From Methylocystaceae bacterium (GTDB lineage: Bacteria; Pseudomonadota; Alphaproteobacteria; Rhizobiales; Beijerinckiaceae), in the NCBI GenBank assembly GCA_003152255.1, contig PLZT01000587.1:1-12915 (forward strand): 12,915 bases of DNA, written 5' to 3'. Below, one piece after another: positions 1 to 7,418 of this stretch (positions are counted from its first letter, which is position 1; each line of letters begins with the position of its first letter). Under the pieces are notes generated by a model, which had not been told where the DNA came from, did not search any database, and saw only the letters and a program-made list of their open reading frames with translations. The position numbers and the translations under genes were made by a program.

Positions 1-1705
1 CCTAATTGATGACAGGCCCTAGTTGCTGCATCGCTGATTAAGGCCGGAACCGCGAGCGTTCGCGTTCTCGATCTTCCGGGGCTTGGCACAAAGCAGGATA
101 TTCTCGATTGGGCGGCGTCTGGCGGAACCGCCGAAATGCTGCTCGATCTGGTCGAACACAGCGCGCGGCCGTGGACGCCAGGCAACGCTCACGGCAATGG
201 ACAAGACTACGAAGGCGACGGCTCGGAGCAGCCTCGCTCACAGCCCCTCGAGCCCCCGCGCCCATTGCGCCGCGAAGCAGCTCCGGCCGAGCCCTTCCCA
301 ATCGAAGCCCTTGGCGACGTGCTGGGCGCCGCGGCGACCGCCATCGTCGATAAGGTGCAGTGCCCGGACGCCATCGCGGGCTGTAGCGTGCTCGCCGCCG
401 CGTCGCTTGCGGTTCAGGCGCACCCCGATATTGTCCTGCCCGCGACGGGACGCGCAAGGCCGCTCACGCTTTATATGTGCACGGTAGCGGCATCCGGCGA
501 ACGCAAGAGCGCGGCCGATCATGAGGCGCTATGGCCTGTCCGCAAGCGCGAGGAAGCGCTGCGCGAAATATACGAAGCCGAGCTGCCCGACTTTAAGCGC
601 GCTAAACGTGCATATGACGTTGCCGTGGCGCGGGCGGAAAAAACCAAGGGCGGACGGGAGGAAATCGAGGCCGCGTTGCTCGCGGTAGGCGACGAGCCGA
701 GGGTGCCACTCACTCCGGTTTTGACGTGCGGCGAGCCGACGCTGGAGGGCCTTCATAAACTCTTCGCCACCGGTCATCCCGCGCTCGGACTTTTCAGCGA
801 CGAAGGCGGATCATTCATCGGCGGCCACGCCATGAGCGACGAAAATCGCTTGCGGACGATCGCCGGCTCTCCTCGCTGTGGGATGGCGCGCCGATCCGAC
901 GCATTCGCGCCGGCGATGGCGCCAGCGTATTGCCAGGACGCAGGCTCGCCTTGCATTTGATGGCGCAGCCCGACGCCGCCGCGCGGATATTGGCCGACGA
1001 CGTGTTGCTCGATCAGGGTTTTTTGAGCCGTCTGCTTGTTGCCTCTCCACTGTCGACAACCGGCACGCGGTTCCAAAAAGCCTTGTCGCCGGAAACCGAG
1101 CCGGCGCTGCGTCGCTATGGCGCGCGCTTGCTCGATATTCTGGAAACGCCACAGGTCCTTTTGGCGGCCACGCGCAATGCGCTCGATCCGCGTCGTCTCG
1201 AATTTGATGCAGCCGCGAAGGTTCAATGGCTCGCCTTCGCCGACTTTGTGGAAAAGCGACTCGCGCCGGGCGGCCAGCTTGAGCCCATTCGCGGATTTGC
1301 GAACAAACTTCCCGAACATGCCGCGCGCATCGCTGGTGTGCTCGCCCATGTGGACGATCCGATTTGCGGCTCAATCGATCGCAGCGTTCTCGACCGGGCC
1401 ATCGCAATCGCTGATTTTTTTACGACCGAGGCGCTCCGACTCTTCGACGCCGGGCCGTGTTCGCCGAAATTGCGCGAGGCGCAAAAGCTGCTCGATTGGC
1501 TTCAGACGACATGGAAAGAGCCACTGATCGGGCTGAGGGTAATCTACCGGCGCGGGCCAAACTCGATCCGCGACAAATCCGCAGCGAAGGCCGCCGTCGC
1601 CGTGCTGGAGGATCACGGGTGGCTGCAAAAGCATAGAGAGCCCCCTTCCCCGTGGTTGATGGAAAGCCCGTGAAAGAGGCGTGGCGCATCGTGAGGGAGG
1701 CGTGA
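1..1705 (+). pseudogene. Toprim-DUF3987 phage primase/helicase-like protein, frameshifted
   Basis: Read across three frames this is one protein of the DUF3987 (YfjI-like) family, often found as a primase/helicase-like protein in prophage replication modules. The 5' end resembles the tail of a Toprim domain (SVRVLDLPGL, then KQDILDW). A Walker A-like SGERKS lies at 493-510 and a Walker B-like LFSDEGG at about 793-810. After a shift near 867 the frame continues with DQGFLSRLLVASPLS, typical of the family's C-terminal half. A second shift in the C-rich run 1641-1651 restores the expected tail (VDGKPVKEAWRIVREA) ending at 1705, two bases before the next start. Each shift equals loss of one base. 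At the extreme 5' end the frame is closed by two stops at 7-12, so the N-terminus is missing or in another frame. Without repair the first piece stops at 960 and the second at 1673. Family call is firm; whether the gene is truly dead or misassembled is open. Confidence 0.85.
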
Positions 1706-1707
1706 GC

Positions 1708-2217
1708 ATGGGCGTTTTGGCATCCTTTCTCGCTTCGCAAACCGCCGATGAAAAGTCGCAACGTCACGACGAAAAGTCGCAACGGAGTCGCAGCGAGTCG
1801 CAAGGTTTCTCTAGCGAGTCGCAAAAGTCGCGGGAGTCGCAGGCTCTTTTGACTAAAAATGAAGCCTCAATAAAACATATGGTTAAGGATAAGGTATATC
1901 TTATTGAAATTCCTACAGTTGACGGGGAGTTGTCTCTTCCTTCGCCTGCGGAAAATGAAAATCCAGTCACGCCCGTTGCGACTTCTGCGACTTTTGCGAC
2001 TTTAGCCGCCACGCCGGCGCAATCCACACCCTCCGATGACGCCAGCGCCAGCGTGGATAATCTGCTCGAGGCTATGGCCGCCGAGAATGAACGCCGACGC
2101 GATTGGTGGAAACAACCGGTCGAGGGCTGGCGCGAGGGCCGTATCGCCTGGCGTAGCGTCGTGACCGGCGAGGAAACTGTGCTGCGCTTCCCGAAGCCGA
2201 AGCGGAGCGGCCAATGA
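1708..2217 (+). CDS. Low-complexity protein encoded over an inverted repeat array
   Basis: This encodes 169 residues. ATG at 1708 is preferred over the in-frame GTG at 1681 because GGAGG lies at 1696-1700 with 7-bp spacing, and the restored upstream gene would stop two bases earlier. Residues about 15-45 are a Ser/Gln/Lys-rich run of KSQ and ESQ units, and residues about 88-102 are an Ala/Thr run (VATSATFATLAAT). Both are by-products of the AGTCGC repeats in the DNA and of their inverted copies. The C-terminal 50 residues (DNLLEAMAAENERRRDWW, then EGWREGRIAWRSV) look like ordinary coding sequence. It overlaps the next gene at ATGA. I do not recognise a functional domain. The position directly after a primase/helicase-like gene suggests a replication-module protein whose gene may house the origin. 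Confidence 0.7.
   Translation: MGVLASFLASQTADEKSQRHDEKSQRSRSESQGFSSESQKSRESQALLTKNEASIKHMVKDKVYLIEIPTVDGELSLPSPAENENPVTPVATSATFATLAATPAQSTPSDDASASVDNLLEAMAAENERRRDWWKQPVEGWREGRIAWRSVVTGEETVLRFPKPKRSGQ
1754..1840 (+). repeat. Seven-copy AGTCGC iteron-like array
   Basis: AGTCGC begins at 1754, 1775, 1786, 1796, 1817, 1826 and 1835, giving spacings of 21, 11, 10, 21, 9 and 9 bp, close to one or two helical turns. Six copies are read as TCG-CAA/CGG style codons in the same frame. The copy at 1786 is in a different frame, so the repetition is not only at protein level. Four copies (1785, 1795, 1816, 1834) sit in GAGTC, a GANTC sequence that CcrM methylates in many alphaproteobacteria. Confidence 0.8.
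1978..2001 (-). repeat. Inverted three-copy arm of the AGTCGC array
   Basis: GCGACT begins at 1978, 1987 and 1996 (9-bp spacing). It mirrors the last three + strand copies at 1817, 1826 and 1835, which have the same spacing. By hand alignment about 23 of 28 bases of the two arms are complementary. The arms are separated by about 137 bp, whose left part (about 1848-1930) is markedly AT-richer than the rest of the window. Confidence 0.75.
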
Positions 2218-2594
2218 CCGCGCAAGCCATCGAGCGTTGCGCGCCGCGCGCCGCGGCGGAAACGCCGAGCGTCGCCGCGTGTTCGAGCGATGCGGAATTC
2301 CTCGCGTATGTCGACGGGTTGGAGGTTACGGCTCGCGCCATGATCGAGGCGGCCGTAGCGCAAACCGCCGCCGGCAATGTGCTGCTCGAAAGCTGTCGCG
2401 CTTTGCGCCTGCTAGGCCGAGCGTCCGCGCCGACTGATATTGCCGGCGATCTAGTCCCGATTGCCAGCGCTGCAAAAATGCTCGGCGTGACCAAGGCCGC
2501 CGTGCGCAAGAAGGCATGGCGCAAAGGCGTGTGCGTGCGCGTCGGCGCCCGTCTGTTTATTCATCAGACCGCGATTTCGGCTCTCTATGGGTGA
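2214..2594 (+). CDS. Helix-turn-helix DNA-binding protein
   Basis: This 126-residue protein starts at an ATGA overlap with the preceding stop, suggesting translational coupling. Residues about 82-124 form a helix-turn-helix of the excisionase/MerR-like helical type: IASAAKMLGVTKAAVRKKAW followed by a basic strand-like segment (VCVRVGARLFI) and a final helix. The N-terminal 75 residues are Ala-rich and helical, with no recognised domain. A phage regulator, excisionase-like factor or repeat-binding protein all fit. Binding to the AGTCGC repeats immediately upstream is an attractive idea but only inference. The domain fold is fairly sure; the target is unknown. Confidence 0.7.
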   Translation: MTAQAIERCAPRAAAETPSVAACSSDAEFLAYVDGLEVTARAMIEAAVAQTAAGNVLLESCRALRLLGRASAPTDIAGDLVPIASAAKMLGVTKAAVRKKAWRKGVCVRVGARLFIHQTAISALYG

Positions 2595-2597
2595 CGT

Positions 2598-2629
2598 TTG
2601 TCCACTACTTGCTTCGCTCCTTGTCCACT
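2598..2629 (+). repeat. Direct repeat TTGTCCACT
   Basis: TTGTCCACT occurs at 2598-2606 and again at 2621-2629, 23 bp apart, in the 102-bp gap between the HTH gene and the small helical protein gene. The placement would suit an operator, but two copies of nine bases is modest evidence. Confidence 0.4.
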
Positions 2630-2696
2630 TTGCCTCAGTGCGAAGCGCAGGGAAGCTTGGTAGATTCGAAGTTGGTTGGAGAAGAGCGAGGCGACG

Positions 2697-2894
2697 ATGA
2701 GCGATCTGGATTTTGCGCGGGGCCTGGCGAGTGAGCGGACGCGATTCCGCGAAATTGTCCTGGCACCCGAAGCCGCCGGGAAAGAGCGCGAGGCAATCGA
2801 GTTAGCGCTCAATTCGCAGCTTTCGCCCGACGCCGCGCGCCGGACGCTGCGAGGATTGGCGGATGCTACGCCCCGGCGGCCAAAAACAATTTGA
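2697..2894 (+). CDS. Small helical phage-associated protein
   Basis: This encodes 65 residues from ATG 2697; a TTG at 2676 is in frame but the ATG has a GAGG a few bases upstream. The core (RTRFREIVLAPEAAGKEREA, then LNSQLSPDAARRTL) resembles the helical segment often seen at the C-terminus of phage S49/ClpP-like head proteases, where an 'R-I-I-x-P-x-A-x-G-R' stretch precedes a 'S-x-E-x-A-x-x-x-L' helix. Here it stands alone, so it may be a remnant of such a gene or an independent small protein. The catalytic protease domain is absent. The last residues (RRPKTI) differ from that family and could reflect a frame change near 2870, because a neighbouring frame stays open through 2940. Confidence 0.55.
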   Translation: MSDLDFARGLASERTRFREIVLAPEAAGKEREAIELALNSQLSPDAARRTLRGLADATPRRPKTI

Positions 2895-2923
2895 GGGGGC
2901 TCCAGAGGGTTCGCGGGAAGTCC
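2893..2923 (+). repeat. G-rich element, copy 1
   Basis: The stretch GAGGGGGCTCCAGAGGGT and the bases after it resemble 8570-8603, upstream of the small terminase gene. Both share a G-run, then CTCCAG, a second G-run and CGGG. It lies just past the stop of the small helical protein gene, in the 139-bp gap before the 330-aa gene. Function unknown. Confidence 0.4.
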
Positions 2924-3033
2924 GATAACGGCAGATTTTCTCCGGCCCCTCAAATGTCGTCAACACCGGCCAAGAAAATCGCTGCCGCACTTTTTATTCA
3001 CGCGGTCCGCGACGAAAAAAGGGAAATCAAATC

Positions 3034-4026
3034 ATGTCCGAAAAAGTCTCTCCTCCGTTGACCAAGACGCTCGAAACCGCGCAAAAATTGTGCTCGAGCA
3101 AGGGCGCGAGCGTCGCCGAACTGGAGCGCGTGATTTCTTCGCTCCCTGGCGCGATTGAGGCGGCCGAGAGCGGCCAAACCGCCTTGAAAGGGCGTCGCCG
3201 CGAGATGTTGCTCTCCGGCTCGGACAGCGATCTGCTCAAACTCGACGCCGAAACCGCCGCGGCGGATCGTTTGCACGATCGGCTTCGCGCCGTTGCGGAT
3301 GAATTGGACGCGCGGCTTGCGCATGCGCGCGAAAATCAGCATCGGGAGGAAGTTGATCGGCTACGTCAGGAAGCGCTCGCCGCAGCCGCATTAGCGGAGG
3401 GGCTTTACGAAAAAACATATCTCCAGGCCGGCGCGTGCCTCTTGGTTGTGATCAAAAGCTTCGCCGAAGCCGATGCGGCGCGTGAGCGCTACAGCCGCGC
3501 ATCGGGCGACAAGAGTCTCTCCACGCCGGAAACAGTCCTTCGCAATCGCCCGGCTATGGCGCGTAAGGTTGTCCATACGGAAATTGTGGAGCTCTTTGTT
3601 TTGGAGGGCGAAACGCAGCCCGCGAGCGAAATGGTTCAAGAGCATATTCAAGCGACCGGGATGGCTCCGCCGGCGAGACAGGCCGAAATCCGCAGCGGGT
3701 CCCCCGTTTATGTGCGCCGAAAATTTCGCAAAAACGTCGTCGCGCAGCCGGTTTCCGCGATCTTCGCGGGCTCGCTCGCGCGTGAGATTGTCCTTCCCCC
3801 GCTTCGCGCCGGCGAGCGCCATCTATGGCACGGCGAAAGCGACGGCCGCGAGCGGTCGACCATTGTCGCAGCCGTCGACGCGGCGCTCGAACGAATCGCG
3901 CGGCTCGAAACAGGCGAAAGCAATGCTCGTCCCGCGCCGGAAACCATCGAATATGAACTTCTGCCCGACGCCGACTCCGCCGCGACGGCGCGAGCGATCG
4001 AGGAGACGCGCCGCGCCGCGCAGTAG
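3034..4026 (+). CDS. Hypothetical phage protein with long helical region
   Basis: This 330-residue protein is not recognised. Residues about 5-160 are rich in Ala, Glu, Leu and Arg with heptad-like spacing (ADRLHDRLRAVADELDARL, EEVDRLRQEALAAAALAE), so a coiled coil is likely. Residues about 190-300 are mixed and end in an acidic helix (DADSAATARAIEETRRAAQ). There is no signal peptide or obvious catalytic motif. ATG 3034 follows an A/G-rich leader (AAAAAAGGGAAATC). It sits where head or scaffold genes would be expected, between a replication block and tail genes, so a scaffold or accessory structural role is possible; that is positional inference only. Codon usage and GC match the neighbours. 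Confidence 0.65.
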   Translation: MSEKVSPPLTKTLETAQKLCSSKGASVAELERVISSLPGAIEAAESGQTALKGRRREMLLSGSDSDLLKLDAETAAADRLHDRLRAVADELDARLAHARENQHREEVDRLRQEALAAAALAEGLYEKTYLQAGACLLVVIKSFAEADAARERYSRASGDKSLSTPETVLRNRPAMARKVVHTEIVELFVLEGETQPASEMVQEHIQATGMAPPARQAEIRSGSPVYVRRKFRKNVVAQPVSAIFAGSLAREIVLPPLRAGERHLWHGESDGRERSTIVAAVDAALERIARLETGESNARPAPETIEYELLPDADSAATARAIEETRRAAQ

Positions 4027-4095
4027 GGCGTCAGGGATTAACATGCGGCTCGGCCTTAGGATTCACGCGCGCCGCTTTCACGAAAGGGGAATGCT

Positions 4096-4695
4096 TTGTC
4101 ACACTCTATCGACCCGGCGGCCAGAGCGCGCCACCAAAAGGCGTTTGGATATATTTCCGGGCCTCGCGCCGCCGCGCCGCCGCCGGCGCTTCACGATCTC
4201 GCGGCGAGCAATCCGGCTGTTCGAACAGCCTTCGAACGGGCGGGCCTTTTGCCTATCTCCGAGCCCTCGGCGCGCGCGGCTCCGCCGAGGCCGGCGCCTG
4301 TGCGGGAAGCCGCCGGCGACGATCCGTGGGATGCAACCATCTTGGCGGTTTGCGCCGAGAAGGGTCTTAAGCCGCGTGGCGGCCTCGCTTATGCGCAGGG
4401 CGTCTCGCCGGGCGCTGCGGCTCGCATCTCGCGCGAGCCGTGGCCCACGACGCCGGGCGCGCTTCCTTGGAGCGTTGTCGCCGAGCGCCTCAACGCCAAA
4501 GCCGACTTCGGGCCTCGCGACGCCGCGCCGCTCCAAACGAGTCCGCGCGGCGCGCCGGCGGCGCCAAGCTTCGGGGCGACCCACACGGGCCGCGCATCGA
4601 CGGGTGAAGGCGCGGCGCCCTGGGGCTCAATCATCGCTCAGCTAAATGAAGAGGCTGGCTTAACCGACAAAGCGCGAGGCCGCGCAAACGAATGA
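4096..4695 (+). CDS. Hypothetical protein with three PW-helix repeats, TTG start
   Basis: This 199-residue protein starts at TTG 4096, with AAGGGGA at 4084-4090 giving good spacing. An ATG at 4091 is in another frame and would give an implausible Arg-rich product. Residues 50-75 and 150-172 are Pro/Ala-rich linkers. A short motif recurs three times: DPWDATILAVCAEKGL at about 76, LPWSVVAERLNAKADF at about 123, and APWGSIIAQLNEEAGL at about 174. Each has Pro-Trp followed by an amphipathic helix, and the last two share an Asn. Similar Trp-helix motifs occur at the ends of phage capsid-protease or scaffold proteins as I recall them, but I cannot name a family. Function is unknown; the repeat is directly visible. 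Confidence 0.65.
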   Translation: MSHSIDPAARARHQKAFGYISGPRAAAPPPALHDLAASNPAVRTAFERAGLLPISEPSARAAPPRPAPVREAAGDDPWDATILAVCAEKGLKPRGGLAYAQGVSPGAAARISREPWPTTPGALPWSVVAERLNAKADFGPRDAAPLQTSPRGAPAAPSFGATHTGRASTGEGAAPWGSIIAQLNEEAGLTDKARGRANE

Positions 4696-4851
4696 TGCCG
4701 AGAAACCTTTGAGGGCATTTGGGGCTGTCCAATATCGGTAAGCCTTCCTCCGGCTCGGCGTCATGTTTGCCAATATGACGGCCAAGGAAAGCGCGCCCCA
4801 GCTCATTCAACCAAGGCCGCCAGGCGCGGTGAACGCAAGGAAATGTTCCCA
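4696..4851 (+). other. Gap where a tail tube gene would be expected
   Basis: These 156 bases contain no convincing gene. In many tailed phages the tail tube gene directly precedes the tail assembly chaperone; none is found here. There is a short inverted repeat, CGTCAT and ATGACG, around 4759-4780. A 33-codon ORF at 4763-4864 has no supporting ribosome site or recognisable content. The stretch could be a deletion scar. Confidence 0.3.
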
Positions 4852-5178
4852 ATGCCTAATATAGCCCTTGAACTTTCAGAGCCCGTCGAGCTCTTCGGCG
4901 AGAGAGTTTCCGAGATCGAGATTAAGGAGCCGCGCGCGAGCGACTATCTCGAACTGGGCGAGCCGCGCATTTTCGCCCGCACGCCCGACGGTTCGTTCTA
5001 TGCCATCGAAGACGTTGGCGTCGTGAAGGCATATCTCTCCCGCTGCATCAGCAAAAAGGATTCGGCCGGCAAGGAGATGCCGAACCAGGGGCTAATCGCG
5101 ATGATGGCGCTTTCCGACATTCGCCGGGCGCGCGAGGCGCTCATCTCTTTTTTTTCGGATGTCGCCCCGGCGACATAG
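4852..5178 (+). CDS. Phage tail assembly chaperone (gpE/gp41-like)
   Basis: This short protein matches the phage tail assembly chaperone pattern of P2 gpE and Mu gp41: a start like xxLxLSEPVELFGERVSEIEI followed by KEPRASDYLELGEP, then a helical C-terminus. ATG 4852 gives 108 residues and has AAGGAA 10 bases upstream; ATG 4843 would place the ribosome site too close. In the family this protein, together with its frameshift extension, keeps the tape measure protein folded until the tail tube polymerises. The slippery T-run at 5148-5155 lets ribosomes enter the -1 frame and read into the 5184 ORF without meeting a stop, predicting a 154-residue fusion (101 zero-frame codons plus 53). It is immediately upstream of the tape measure gene, as expected. 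Confidence 0.85.
   Translation: MPNIALELSEPVELFGERVSEIEIKEPRASDYLELGEPRIFARTPDGSFYAIEDVGVVKAYLSRCISKKDSAGKEMPNQGLIAMMALSDIRRAREALISFFSDVAPAT
5148..5176 (+). promoter_or_regulatory. Programmed -1 ribosomal frameshift site
   Basis: The heptamer T-TTT-TTT at 5148-5154 is exactly in phase with the chaperone codons (TCT TTT TTT TCG). Four bases later, 5159-5176 reads ATGTCGCC-CC-GGCGACAT, a perfect hairpin of seven or eight GC-rich pairs and a very small loop, suited to stalling ribosomes. A -1 slip continues as FGCRPGDIAT and then the whole 43-aa downstream ORF. The arrangement is that known for P2 E/E+E' and many other tailed phages. Confidence 0.8.
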
Positions 5179-5183
5179 CAACC

Positions 5184-5315
5184 ATGATGGACAACCTCGT
5201 TTTCGGCTTCGGCGTTTCGCTCGGTGAAGTCGAGGGCATGCCGTTCAGTAGAATTAACTATTGGCATGAACGGGCGCTGGCGCGACGTAATGCGGAAAAG
5301 GGCGGCAAATCATGA
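5184..5315 (+). CDS. Tail assembly chaperone C-terminal extension (E'-like)
   Basis: This 43-codon frame has its own ATG at 5184 but is most likely expressed as the -1 frameshift extension of the upstream chaperone, whose frame joins it at 5154. The product (VFGFGVSLGEVEGMPFSRI, then NYWHERALARRN) resembles the short E'-type segment that contacts the tape measure protein, with a hydrophobic helix, a small loop and a Trp/Tyr-containing helix. It ends at 5315 with an ATGA overlap to the tape measure start. Independent translation from 5184 cannot be excluded; no strong ribosome site is seen before it. Confidence 0.75.
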   Translation: MMDNLVFGFGVSLGEVEGMPFSRINYWHERALARRNAEKGGKS

Positions 5316-7414
5316 CAACTGTTCTTGAAAAAAAGATCGTTATCGCCGCCGATGACTTAACCGGCAAGGCATTCGCGGGGATTGAAAAGCGCATCGATGC
5401 GCTGGCCAAAGCGTCGAAGCGTCTAAGCGGCGGCATTGGCGGCAAGATGGACCTCATCGGCGGCATGTCGGGCTTCGACTCGCGCACCCGCAGCGCCGAT
5501 ATGATTTCGCGCATGTCGCTGATCAGTCGGAGCGCCGAAAAGGTGAACTCCTCGCTGAGCGGTCTCGCCATCGGCCTCGCGCCTCTTATAGCCTTGAAGG
5601 TGAAGGACTTTGCCGGCGACGTCATTCACACATTTCGCGAATTCGATGACGCGCGGCGCTACCAGAAAGCCATTCTCGGAATTAGCGACGAACAGCAGAA
5701 GCCGCTCGTCAATCAGGCAATCCACCTGGGCGGCGCGACCAGGTATAACGATATTCAGGTTTTGGAGGCGCAACTCAGTCTCGCGCAGCGCGGCATAAAG
5801 CAAGACATGATCATTCCGATGGTCAATTTCGCGGCGCAGTTCGGCCAGGCGATGAATGTGGATTTGCCGACGGCGGCGACCGCGCTGGAGAAGACGATCT
5901 TCTCGACCGCGCAAAATATGAATGACACGGCGACGGCCATGAAGACGGCGCAGCACGTCACCGATATCATGGTCAAAACCGCCAAGATCGGCGGCTTGGA
6001 TGCGAACGCCATTCAGATGTATTGGAAATTCGGCGGCGCTTCCGGCCATGTCGCGGGCCTTTCGCTGGAGACCATGGGCGCCATGGCGGCGATGATGTCT
6101 CGCGGCGGCGTTTCAGGCGAGGAAGGCGGCGTTGCGTTGCGTTCGATTGCCGGGTCTCTCGTTAGCCCGACAACGAAAGGCATGCTCGCGCTCAATGCGA
6201 TGGGTATCGATTTCAGCAAATTTGCTACCATTTCGAAGACTATGACCCCGGAAAATCTGGAGATAGCTACCAAGCGCGAATTGGCGATTAAGTTTAGCGA
6301 TAAACAAAGGGAAAATATTGGCGGTATAATGCACAACCCTGAAATAATGAATGGGCAGGCTGATTTTGTTAAAGCAATTGTCGATGAATTTCCAGATATG
6401 TCAAAGCTTGAAGCCAAGCAGATGGCGCAGATTGTCAAAGGATTCTGGAAATCCTCTACAGAAAGCGTCGATACCGAGGGACTGTTGCGTGAAATCATCA
6501 AGAGCAATCCAACGGCGGCGCAGGCCAATTCGATCTTCACGAAGCAGCAGGGCGGCCGTTTCGAGGTGATCGCCCAGCGCGGACTTGGTGAATTTTTGAA
6601 CTTCCGCGATCAGCTCGCGCATGTGCAGCCGGGCTTCGCGGGAAGCATCGCCGAGGAGCGCATGGCCGGCTTTTCCGGCGCGATGTCGCGGCTGGAGGGG
6701 TCGACGAAGAACCTCGAAACGGCGTTCGGGCGCGCCGATGACTCATTTATTACGCCGCTGACTGACAAGGGCGGGCAGCTCATTCAAACATTTGCCGAGA
6801 TGGATTCCTCAGTCCACTTGGCGGCTGAAGCGATCGGCGTGACTACTGCTGCGATTATCGGCCTCGGGATAGCGAGCAAGGCTGGAGCTGTCTTAAATGG
6901 CTTAGCGGCGTTGGGGGCGGCGGGAGGCGCGACGGGTGGCGTCACGGCGGCTGCGGGTGGCGCTGGGCTCGGGATGCTCGGGATGCTTGGGCGCGGCATC
7001 GGCTGGGGAGTTGGCCTCGCCGGGGCCGGCTACATCGGTTCTCAGGCCTATAAGAACTATAACGCCATGGACGACTCGCCGCCCACCAACTGGGGCGAGC
7101 GCATGGGCGATAATTTCGACGAATGGGCCGGCTGGGGTCGCTGGTCGACGGAAAATCAGCAAAATCGGCTTAATCGCGCCGGAATTGGCGGCGTTTCGCC
7201 GGGGCTGTCGTCATTCGGCTTTGGCGCCGGCGGTTCGCAGACGCCGGTCAGGCTGGAAGGCTCGGCGGCAATCACCAATCGCGTCGAAGTGTCGATCAAC
7301 AACGATCTGCTTATCGCCACGATCGACCAGCGCATCGACGCGCTCGGCAATCTTCGCGCCGACACGGGCATGAGCATGCCGGAAACGACGCCGGGCGCTG
7401 GCAGGGGAGAGTAA
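5312..7414 (+). CDS. Phage tail tape measure protein (TP901 type)
   Basis: This is a 700-residue tape measure protein, whose length sets the tail length. Residues about 105-300 form the TP901-type core: FREFDDARRYQKAIL, then repeated helices with the NVDLPTAATALEKTIFSTAQ and SLETMGAMAAMMSRGGVSGE segments. Residues 500-580 are a long hydrophobic Ala/Gly-rich stretch (AAIIGLGIAS, GMLGMLGRGIGWGVGLAGAG) likely to insert in or cross a membrane during DNA delivery. The C-terminus (EGSAAITNRVEVSINNDL) is beta-like, as in other tape measures. It starts at ATGA overlapping the chaperone extension. At 700 residues it predicts a tail of roughly 100 nm using the usual 1.5 A per residue rule. The segment of residues about 303-385 is more AT-rich than the rest. 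It is intact, unlike several neighbours. Confidence 0.92.
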   Translation: MTTVLEKKIVIAADDLTGKAFAGIEKRIDALAKASKRLSGGIGGKMDLIGGMSGFDSRTRSADMISRMSLISRSAEKVNSSLSGLAIGLAPLIALKVKDFAGDVIHTFREFDDARRYQKAILGISDEQQKPLVNQAIHLGGATRYNDIQVLEAQLSLAQRGIKQDMIIPMVNFAAQFGQAMNVDLPTAATALEKTIFSTAQNMNDTATAMKTAQHVTDIMVKTAKIGGLDANAIQMYWKFGGASGHVAGLSLETMGAMAAMMSRGGVSGEEGGVALRSIAGSLVSPTTKGMLALNAMGIDFSKFATISKTMTPENLEIATKRELAIKFSDKQRENIGGIMHNPEIMNGQADFVKAIVDEFPDMSKLEAKQMAQIVKGFWKSSTESVDTEGLLREIIKSNPTAAQANSIFTKQQGGRFEVIAQRGLGEFLNFRDQLAHVQPGFAGSIAEERMAGFSGAMSRLEGSTKNLETAFGRADDSFITPLTDKGGQLIQTFAEMDSSVHLAAEAIGVTTAAIIGLGIASKAGAVLNGLAALGAAGGATGGVTAAAGGAGLGMLGMLGRGIGWGVGLAGAGYIGSQAYKNYNAMDDSPPTNWGERMGDNFDEWAGWGRWSTENQQNRLNRAGIGGVSPGLSSFGFGAGGSQTPVRLEGSAAITNRVEVSINNDLLIATIDQRIDALGNLRADTGMSMPETTPGAGRGE

Positions 7415-7418
7415 TACT

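Noticed and set aside
774..1407. Long minus-strand frames opposite the DUF3987 gene
   Set aside because: Their composition is that of antisense frames in GC-rich DNA, and the + strand has clear family motifs across the region.
3473..4645. 390-codon Arg-rich frame on the + strand
   Set aside because: Very Arg/Ser/Pro-rich composition typical of an alternate frame in GC-rich DNA. It overlaps two better-supported genes and runs through their junction.
4763..4864. 33-codon ORF before the tail chaperone
   Set aside because: No ribosome site, no recognisable content, and it overlaps the chaperone start.
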